Assembly (NCBI GenBank): GCA_002396505.1
Contig: DGYA01000035.1
Coordinates: forward strand, 650 to 11,078
Reading direction: 5' to 3'
Length of the DNA: 10,429 nucleotides
DNA from: Cyanobacteria bacterium UBA5018
GTDB lineage: Bacteria; Cyanobacteriota; Cyanobacteriia; PCC-6307; Cyanobiaceae
The notes under the pieces are model-generated. The model did no database searches. It saw only the letters and a list, made by a program, of their open reading frames with translations, and was not told the origin of the DNA. Below, in pieces: positions 1 to 5,009 of the stretch (position 1 is its first letter; the number at the start of each line of letters is the position of its first letter). Made by a program: the position numbers and the translations under genes.

Positions 1-602
1 GAAGCCATTACAGCTTATGGCAAGGCGATTCAAATCAGTCCTAATAATCCAGAGTGTTACATTGGGTTGGCTTTGGCTGAGCGTCAACAAGGAAATGTGC
101 AAGAAGCCACCGTCAACTTCCAGAAAGCCGTTAAACTGAATCCTAATCACGCTGGAGCAAACAAGGGACTAGGAGACTGTTTCCGAGATCTGGGGAAAGC
201 AGATGAAGCCATTACAGCTTATGGCAAGGCGATTCAAATCAGTCCTAAAAATCCAGAGTTTTACTTTGTGTTGGCTTTGGCTGAGCGTCAACAAGGAAAT
301 GTGCAGGAAGCCATTGTCAACTTAAAGAAAGCCCTTGAACTCAATCCTAATCACGCTGGAGCAATCGAAGGGCTAGGAGACTGTTTCCGAGACCTGGGTA
401 ATGTAGACGAAGCCATTATGGCTTACGGCAAGGCGATTAAAATCAATCCTAATAATCCAGATTTTTACTTTGGATTGGCTTTGGCTGAGCGTCAACAGGG
501 AAATGTGCAAGAAGCTATCGTCAATTTAAATAAAGCCATTGAACTCAATCCTAATCACTCTGGAGCAAACAAAGTGCTTGGAGATTGCTTCCGAGATCTG
601 GG
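1..602 (+). repeat. 204-bp tandem repeat array (coding, about 3 registers)
   Basis: A 204-bp period is visible by eye. Bases 1-60 recur almost unchanged at 205-264 and with several differences at 409-468. The stretch starting at 67 recurs at 271 and 475. Copies one and two are closest; copy three is more diverged. The array presumably continues upstream of the window. Such identity allows copy number to change by slippage or unequal recombination, and short-read assembly of this end could be unreliable. Confidence 0.9.
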
Positions 603-618
603 AGACTGTTGTACATAA
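1..618 (+). CDS. TPR-repeat protein, 3' part, probably truncated
   Basis: The frame is open from the first base, so the start lies upstream of the window. The protein is entirely tetratricopeptide repeats, which form helical-hairpin solenoids that bind partner proteins. The unit is 68 residues (two 34-residue TPRs), seen as a 204-bp period: the segment beginning LALAERQQGN starts at 67, 271 and 475, and EAI(T/M)AYGKAI starts at 1, 205 and 409. Copies are nearly identical at DNA level, pointing to recent duplication or gene conversion. Homology to the repeat ends at about 602, in the middle of a TPR, and the frame closes with the non-TPR tail GDCCT. There is no C-terminal capping helix, so this is probably a broken end. 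Base composition is clearly lower in GC than the genes after 2000, which suggests foreign origin. In cyanobacteria such arrays are often fused to glycosyltransferase or other enzyme domains; none is visible here, so the function is unknown. Confidence 0.85.
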   Translation, partial: EAITAYGKAIQISPNNPECYIGLALAERQQGNVQEATVNFQKAVKLNPNHAGANKGLGDCFRDLGKADEAITAYGKAIQISPKNPEFYFVLALAERQQGNVQEAIVNLKKALELNPNHAGAIEGLGDCFRDLGNVDEAIMAYGKAIKINPNNPDFYFGLALAERQQGNVQEAIVNLNKAIELNPNHSGANKVLGDCFRDLGDCCT

Positions 619-826
619 ATTACACACGTCCGTGGATACATGCAATAGTATAAATTCTGCTATCTTGAGGCAAAAAGCGATCTAAAAGAGGCTGACTTGT
701 CAGCTTGAGCTAGATCAATGTGACTGCTTTTGCTGCGATCTGCAATCTTACCAGTGAGGCGCTGTCGCGGTAGATTTCAGCATCAGTCCGTGCTGGTCGC
801 TCTGTTTGTGGATGTGCCCACAGCAA
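619..826. other. Non-coding spacer between two gene relics
   Basis: About 200 bp lie between the end of the TPR frame and the first recognisable residues of the NRPS relic. No convincing reading frame is present. The first part (to about 720) is AT-richer than the rest of the window and carries a nested inverted repeat at 670-733. The segment after 740 may be decayed NRPS sequence, but I cannot align it with confidence. No promoter or terminal repeat of a known insertion sequence could be assigned. Confidence 0.6.
670..733. repeat. Nested inverted repeat / potential long hairpin
   Basis: The centre is GCTGAC-TT-GTCAGC (691-704). Six bases out on each side is a second perfect pair, GATCTA (679-684) and TAGATC (711-716), in exact symmetry. 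Further out, GCAAAAAGC (670-678) faces GCTTTTGC (726-733) with one base bulged. Together these could fold into a long interrupted hairpin on either strand. There is no T-run directly after it, so it is not a standard intrinsic terminator. It sits between two broken genes, so an insertion-sequence end or a recombination scar is possible. Confidence 0.6.
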
Positions 827-1207
827 ATCAACGTGCAACAAACTCCTAGCCGCAATCCCCTTGACGTGAGCCCCTTTAGAGGTCCAGTTGCTATGAGAGC
901 TGGTGGATAGGTCATGCTCCAGTTCATCGAACTGCCAGAAGCGAACCTGCGGGACATGCAGGGGCTGGAGATTGAAATCATGTCCACCAAGAGCGAATCA
1001 TCCAAGCTCGATTTTTCCTTTTACCTCCATCGCACTGCCAATCGCGGGCTGCACTGTTTGATTTCCTATGCCACCGACCTATTCAACGCTGATCGTATCC
1101 AGCGGCTCAGCTCCCACTTGCTGTACCCATTGAGGGACGCATTGCAGTGCCAATCCACCCCTGATCGCTCATCACAGTGTTACCGAAAAAGCAACGACTT
1201 GTGCTGA
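827..1207 (+). pseudogene. NRPS condensation-domain relic (C-terminal part)
   Basis: This is a fragment of a non-ribosomal peptide synthetase condensation domain, the part that joins amino acids in peptide assembly lines. Two pieces share one frame. The first ends in TPSRNPL (to 862), matching the family stretch usually read as S-x-N-P-L-F-Q-V-M. The second resumes at 911 with VMLQF and continues through LEIE and KLDFSFYL to TDLFNADRIQRL (1073-1108), which is the family's Y-N-T-D-L-F-x-x-x-T-I-x-R-L block near the domain end. The expected F-Q between the pieces is replaced by 48 nt (863-910) that carry an in-frame TAG. After about 1110 the frame appears to slip: another frame reads KQRLVLSSSG near 1185-1210, resembling the C-to-A linker. 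No adenylation or carrier domain follows, because the IS66 relic begins at once. It is non-functional. The assignment comes from remembered family motifs, not a search. Confidence 0.72.
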
Positions 1208-1212
1208 GCAGT

Positions 1213-1876
1213 TCAGGGATCCGGTTGCAAGGAAGGCATCACCCCGCCGCGGTGGTGGGCGATCCAGGCCTGCTCTAGGAACTCCCAGACATCCCTCCCC
1301 TGTTGCCTGAGGGTGGTGGTGACCGTGAGCAGCCGGCTGCGGCAGATGGCGCAGCTGGCCGATTGGACGCTATGGCTGTTGCTCGGTAAATCCCTGATCT
1401 TGCGCTGAATCACCGACTGGCGCAGGGCCCGTTCTGCGGCGTTGTTGGCGGGCTCGATCCCCTCCATCTCCAGGAAGGTCCAGAGGCCATCGGCCACTGG
1501 CAGCAACTTATGGCAGGTGCGCACCGTCTTGGCCCACGGCGTTCGCTCGCCGCGCTGGTAGCCCAGCTCCACCACCCGCTGCAGCGTGGCCACAAACGCC
1601 TGGCGGATTGGCCGGCAGGCCAGCTGCAACGTGGACCAGTCGATCGCGGCGTCCTGCCACTGGTGCCACTGGACAAACAGCTGCTGCTGCAGGTCCAGCA
1701 GCTCCGCGCCACCAAAGGCGTTCCCGAGCAGCTCGATCGCAGCGGCCGTCGAGCGGCTCAGCCCTTGCACAAACACCGTCACCACGGCGGTCACCATGAC
1801 CCACTGCCAGCCGGCGCTTGCGATCGGGATTGCATTCGTCGGCGTTGCCGGTGGGGGCGCCGGTTTCATCGACATT
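1213..1876 (-). pseudogene. IS66-family transposase remnant (TnpC C-terminal region)
   Basis: This is a decayed DDE transposase of the IS66 type. Reading the minus strand, the catalytic motif VDETGAPTGNADE (1873 downward) is in one frame and the continuation WQWVMVTAVVTVFVQGLSRS is in another. One extra base near 1811-1813 explains the shift (an expected K-R-G-W-Q-W became K-R-R-L-A-V). A deletion follows at about 1707-1711: GNAFGG is joined directly to AELLDLQQQ. This removes the usual stretch with the second catalytic Asp and the C-W-A-H motif. The C-terminal part is well kept, with NNAAERALR carrying the third catalytic acid and the end HHRGGVMPSLQPDP. About seven extra residues (RDLPSNS) seem to be inserted after QRKI. 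The N-terminal third, the accessory genes tnpA/tnpB and the terminal repeats are absent. It cannot be active. The stop lies directly beside the NRPS relic. Confidence 0.88.
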
Positions 1877-1883
1877 CGCCCAC

Positions 1884-1908
1884 AAAAAAGCGCCCCGAGA
1901 GACGCTTT
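1884..1908 (-). terminator. Intrinsic terminator for the PSRP-3 gene
   Basis: On the minus strand AAAGCG (1908-1903) pairs with CGCTTT (1892-1887). The stem can be lengthened by T-G, C-G and T-G pairs around a CTCG loop. It runs into six T residues (1889-1884). This is a standard stem plus U-tract, placed about 110 nt after the PSRP-3 stop codon. The IS66 relic begins a few bases beyond it, so the host transcription unit is insulated from the decayed element. Confidence 0.75.
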
Positions 1909-1924
1909 GGCAATAAAGGCTAAG

Positions 1925-1956
1925 CTTAAGGCCGCTTTTGGGGGCAATGCCTTAAG
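1925..1956. repeat. Inverted repeat CTTAAGGC / GCCTTAAG
   Basis: Perfect 8-bp arms at 1925-1932 and 1949-1956 enclose a 16-nt loop, within the untranslated sequence downstream of PSRP-3. It has no adjoining T-run on the minus strand. It could be a transcript-end stabilising hairpin or part of a small inserted element (see the repeated GCCCACAAAAA at 1878 and 1958). Confidence 0.6.
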
Positions 1957-2017
1957 GGCCCACAAAAATTTTAGCTATAAATTGCCTACAAAAACGGCCG
2001 CAAAAACACAAGCCGAA

Positions 2018-2488
2018 TCAGGCGGTACCGCAGAAGGTAACATCGGGGAATTTGAGTTTGGCTTCTTCCAGGCTCTTGCCCTTGCCTTCTTCTTGCCAGT
2101 AGTTGATCACTTCGGTGGCTTTGTTGAGCACCTCAACGCGTTCGTTGTCGGTGATCCAGCTCTTGCCTTCCAGTTCGGTTTTGAGCGTTTCCCAGGCGTC
2201 TTCCCGGGGCCAGAAGAAGTAGGCGGTGAGGGGGCTGGGGCCGCCGCCCACGATCTGGTCTACGGCCAGGGCCACGTTGTCGGGCAGCCAGAGGATCTTG
2301 AGCAGGAAGCGACCCTCGTCGGCCTTGGGGGTGTAGCCGGAGGGAACGCCGTCTTCGTCGATGGTGGCGGTGGCCAGAGCGGCGCTACCACCACGCATCA
2401 CCGGACGCCCCTGGGTGGTGTCGTCAGCCGCAGCCACCAATGGCTCGTCGCTGATCTCAGCGCCGATAGCGCTCTCGGTGGCTGTCAT
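2018..2488 (-). CDS. ycf65: PSRP-3 / Ycf65 family small ribosomal subunit protein (cS23)
   Basis: This protein belongs to the 30S-associated family first described as plastid-specific ribosomal protein 3, found only in cyanobacteria and plastids. The 156-residue product has a low-complexity acidic leader (residues 1-58) followed by the conserved domain from FLLKILWLPDNVALAVDQIV (61-80). That domain continues through SPLTAYFFWPREDAWE and the NKATEVINYWQ block (122-132). The family core is about 100 residues, so the long leader is an extension seen in some picocyanobacteria and may be disordered. I chose the ATG at 2488; a TTG five codons upstream (2503) is also in frame but less likely. No clear Shine-Dalgarno sequence precedes the ATG. 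It is divergent from the HAD gene with a gap of only about 44 bp, so the two promoters must overlap or lie inside coding sequence. A terminator lies at 1884-1908. Confidence 0.92.
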   Translation of the reverse strand: MTATESAIGAEISDEPLVAAADDTTQGRPVMRGGSAALATATIDEDGVPSGYTPKADEGRFLLKILWLPDNVALAVDQIVGGGPSPLTAYFFWPREDAWETLKTELEGKSWITDNERVEVLNKATEVINYWQEEGKGKSLEEAKLKFPDVTFCGTA

Positions 2489-2532
2489 GGTGGTGTCGCC
2501 CAAGGCAAAGTGTCAAACAGCTAACCTACCAG

Positions 2533-3333
2533 TTGCTTCGCCGCAGATCCCTGGGCCCCGCACGCCAGCCGAGCGCCGTGCTGCTGTTTGACATCGATGG
2601 CGTGATCCGGGATGTGGGCGGCAGCTACCGCCGCGCCCTGGCTGAAACGGTGCATCACTACAGCGGTTGGCGGCCAGATCCAGCCTGCATCGATGCCCTG
2701 AAATCGGAGGGCTCCTGGAACAACGACTGGAAGGCCAGCCTGGAACTGCTGCGCCGCCATGGTGTTCAGCCCCTGCCGGGCTTTGAGGCGCTGGTGGAGG
2801 TGTTTAGCGGCTTCTATTTCGGCGGCGATCCCGAGGGAGATCCCAGCCGCTGGCGCGGTTTTATCGGCTCTGAACCGCTGCTGGTGGAGCCGGCTTTGTT
2901 CGCGGCCCTCTCGGCGGCGAATTTTGCCTGGGGGTTTGTGAGCGGTGCGGAGCCCCCCTCCGCCCGCTACGTGCTGCAGCAACGGCTGGCCCTCGGCCAA
3001 GCCCCCCTGATCGCCATGGGCGATGCCCCCGACAAGCCAGATCCCACCGGCCTGTTGCGCCTGGCCGCCCAGCTGGCCGGGGAGAGCCTCGGGGAAGCTG
3101 CACCGCCGGTGGCCTATCTGGGCGACACCGTCGCCGATGTGCACACGGTGCTCAGGGCTCGCCAGGCCTGCCCCGGCCAGCGTTTTTATGCAATGGCGGT
3201 GGCCCCGCCCCACCTCCACTACAACCCCGCCGCTCGCGCCGCCTACGAAGAGCAGCTGTGGCAGGCCGGCGCCGACGCCGTGATCCCAGCCACCACCGCC
3301 GTGCAGGAGCAGCTTTTGCAACTCTTAGCCTGA
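2533..3333 (+). CDS. HAD-superfamily hydrolase, subfamily IA, TIGR01548-like
   Basis: This is a predicted phosphatase or phosphotransferase using an aspartyl-phosphate intermediate. The four HAD motifs are present: motif I FDIDGV with nucleophile D20 and acid D22, motif II Ser in GFVSGAE (S137), motif III Lys in DKPDPTG (K168), and motif IV GDTVAD (D198, D202). The start VIRDVGGSYRRA and the SWNNDW segment (61-66) fit the small family TIGR01548, whose substrate is unknown as far as I recall. The cap region lies between motifs I and II (about residues 30-130). The frame opens with TTG at 2533; a GTG at 2578, just before LLFDIDGV, is an alternative that would remove 15 residues of arginine-rich leader. 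Neither has a clear ribosome binding site. It is divergent from PSRP-3 and convergent with pepP. Confidence 0.85.
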   Translation: MLRRRSLGPARQPSAVLLFDIDGVIRDVGGSYRRALAETVHHYSGWRPDPACIDALKSEGSWNNDWKASLELLRRHGVQPLPGFEALVEVFSGFYFGGDPEGDPSRWRGFIGSEPLLVEPALFAALSAANFAWGFVSGAEPPSARYVLQQRLALGQAPLIAMGDAPDKPDPTGLLRLAAQLAGESLGEAAPPVAYLGDTVADVHTVLRARQACPGQRFYAMAVAPPHLHYNPAARAAYEEQLWQAGADAVIPATTAVQEQLLQLLA

Positions 3334-3388
3334 GGGTTCTGTTGCCGAGCGCTCAGTGGCCGGAGCCCAGCGGCTCAGCGCCACACCC

Positions 3389-4714
3389 TCAGCGTTCCAT
3401 CGCCGCCACGCTTTTGAGGGCAGAGGCGGTGAGCACCTCGCGGCCATGGTCGGTTACGGCCACGTCGTCTTCTATGCGGATGCCAATGCCCTTCCAGCGC
3501 GGGTCAATGGCGGGCTGGCCCTCCGGCACCGGCAGTCGATCACTCACGTAGAGGCCTGGCTCCACGGTGAGCACCATGCCCGGCTCCAGTTGCACGGGGT
3601 GTTCGCCGAGCCGGTAGGCACCCACGTCGTGGACATCCAGCCCCAGCCAGTGGCCGGTGCGGTGCATGTACAGGTGCCGGTAGGCCCCCTGTTCGATCAG
3701 GCCGTCCACTTCGCCCACCAGCAGGCCCAGCTGCCGCAGACCCTCCACCAGCACCCGCACCGCCGTTCCATGCACACCCTCGGCGGTCTGGCCCGGCCCC
3801 ACCGCCGCCACCGCCGCCTCCTGGGCGGCCAGCACCAGTTCGTAGAGGGCCCGCTGTTCGCCACTGAAGCGACCGTCGATCGGAAAGGTGCGGGTGATGT
3901 CGCCGTTGTAGTAGTCGTTCAGGCTGCAGCCGGCATCGATCAGCAGCAGCTCGCCGGCATTTAAGCGGGCGCTGTTGGCGGTGTAGTGGAGCACGCAGGC
4001 GTTGTCGCCCCCGGCCACTATCGAGCCGTAGGCGGTGCCGCGGGCCCCCTGCTCCATGAAGTGCTGTTCGATCACCGCCTGCACCTGGCGTTCGCTGAGG
4101 CCGGGCCGGGCCACCTGGCGGGCCAGTTCATGGGCCTCCGCCGAGATGCGACAGGCCTCCCGCAGCAGCTCCAGTTCCTCGGCTTCCTTGCGCAGTCGCA
4201 GCTCATGCAGCAGCGGACAGGGGGCCACCAGCCCCAGGGCGGCCTTGCCGCTGCGGGGGGCGCGGTCTAGCTGTTGGCCCCAGGCCTGCAGCACCAGCGG
4301 CTCCACCTTGGGGTGTTTGCCTACGCGAAAGGCGATCCCCTCCGCCCCTTGTAGGTATTCGCCCAAGCGCTGGGGTAGCTCGCTGATTGGATGGGCTAGA
4401 TCGGCGCCGAATTGGGCCACGGCCCCCTCGGTGCCCCAGCGGAAGCCATGCCACACCTCGGCGGTGGGTTCCTTTGCGGCCACGAACAGCACGAATTGGC
4501 TGTCCTGGCGGTGGGGCAGGAACAGGGCCACCGCATCGGGCTCATCGAAGCCGGTGAGATACCAGAAATCGGAGTTTTGCCGGAACGGCCATTCACAGTC
4601 GGCGTGATGGGTCACCAGCGGCGCCGCCGGGATCACCGCCGCCACACCGCCCAGCTGCTGCAAGAAGCGCGCCCGCCGCTGGGCGTAAACGGAGGCAGGC
4701 AGCGCCGTAGGCAC
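3389..4714 (-). CDS. pepP: Xaa-Pro aminopeptidase, M24B family (PepP)
   Basis: This cytosolic metallopeptidase releases an N-terminal residue that precedes proline. The 441-residue product has the usual creatinase/prolidase-like N-terminal domain (1-170, with RQNSDFWYLTGFDEP at 45-59) and a pita-bread catalytic domain. All five metal ligands are in place: D260 (LLIDAG), D272 (NGDITRTF), H355 (HRTGHWLGLD), E385 (TVEPGLYV) and E415 (GIRIEDD). H243 in LHYT matches the family's additional active-site histidine. Length matches the Escherichia coli enzyme. The start is GTG at 4714; an in-frame TAA lies four codons upstream and no ATG is available. No good Shine-Dalgarno sequence is seen. The gene converges on the HAD gene with 55 bp between the stops, and its upstream region is shared with the divergent GTPase gene. 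Confidence 0.93.
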   Translation of the reverse strand: MPTALPASVYAQRRARFLQQLGGVAAVIPAAPLVTHHADCEWPFRQNSDFWYLTGFDEPDAVALFLPHRQDSQFVLFVAAKEPTAEVWHGFRWGTEGAVAQFGADLAHPISELPQRLGEYLQGAEGIAFRVGKHPKVEPLVLQAWGQQLDRAPRSGKAALGLVAPCPLLHELRLRKEAEELELLREACRISAEAHELARQVARPGLSERQVQAVIEQHFMEQGARGTAYGSIVAGGDNACVLHYTANSARLNAGELLLIDAGCSLNDYYNGDITRTFPIDGRFSGEQRALYELVLAAQEAAVAAVGPGQTAEGVHGTAVRVLVEGLRQLGLLVGEVDGLIEQGAYRHLYMHRTGHWLGLDVHDVGAYRLGEHPVQLEPGMVLTVEPGLYVSDRLPVPEGQPAIDPRWKGIGIRIEDDVAVTDHGREVLTASALKSVAAMER

Positions 4715-4827
4715 AGGGGGCAGGGCTTAGGTGGCACCAGTGTGGAACAGCCCAATGGGCCGTTGCGTTGCGAAAGCTGGTGCGTTGCGAATGGGCCTGG
4801 GATCTGTATGAACTGGAATCCCTATGA

Positions 4828-4846
4828 CCTGGTATCAGGTACCAGG
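4828..4846. repeat. Perfect hairpin CCTGGTA-tcagg-TACCAGG
   Basis: Seven-bp perfect arms (4828-4834 and 4840-4846) surround a five-base loop. It lies between the two copies of GGGATCTGTA in the pepP/GTPase divergent region. It has no T-run on either side. It could be an operator-like palindrome or part of a decayed repeat element. Confidence 0.65.
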
Positions 4847-4930
4847 GATCTGTAGACCTGGAATCCGTAAGGTCAGGGCTCCTCGGGCCTAGGTACTCGG
4901 AAGGCGAGGGAAGCTCTGGTTGAAGGCTGT

Positions 4931-4958
4931 GGATCAGAAACCGAGGATCAGAAACCGA
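4931..4958. repeat. Tandem duplication of GGATCAGAAACCGA
   Basis: Two exact, adjacent 14-bp copies at 4931-4944 and 4945-4958, about 50 bp upstream of the GTPase start. Each carries one GATC site. They could be paired binding sites near the GTPase promoter or a recent slippage product. Confidence 0.85.
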
Positions 4959-5009
4959 ATTAAATGGAGACCAGATCGCGGCGGCAGCAGTTGGTAATCC
5001 AGTTCAGCT

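Larger units (their letters stand above)
4715..5009. other. Divergent, repeat-rich intergenic region (pepP / GTPase)
   Basis: This 295-bp stretch must hold the promoters of pepP (leftward) and the GTPase operon (rightward). I cannot place -35/-10 boxes with confidence. It is crowded with short repeats: AATGGGCC at 4754 and 4790; TGCGTTGCGAA at 4764 and 4781; GGGATCTGTA at 4799 and 4845, each followed by a related CTGGAATCC stretch; a hairpin at 4828-4846; and a tandem 14-mer at 4931-4958. Five GATC sites fall between 4801 and 4977. No coding frame is convincing here. Confidence 0.75.

Noticed and set aside
740..826. Upstream continuation of the NRPS relic
   Set aside because: Fragments such as HQSVLVALFVDVPT in another frame vaguely recall the expected preceding helix, but the fit is too loose to claim.
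748..1005. 85-codon minus-strand frame
   Set aside because: It is antisense to the NRPS relic and shows no recognisable motif.
1586..2524. 312-codon open frame on the plus strand
   Set aside because: It runs antisense to both the IS66 relic and the PSRP-3 gene, crosses their boundary and shows no family motif. It is a by-product of high GC content.
2521..3321. 266-codon open frame on the minus strand
   Set aside because: It is the antisense of the HAD hydrolase, which has all four catalytic motifs on the plus strand; the minus-strand product is Gly/Gln/His-rich with no domain.
3363..3376. Small hairpin GAGCC-cagc-GGCTC between the HAD and pepP stops
   Set aside because: Only five base pairs with no T-run on either strand; too weak to call a bidirectional terminator.
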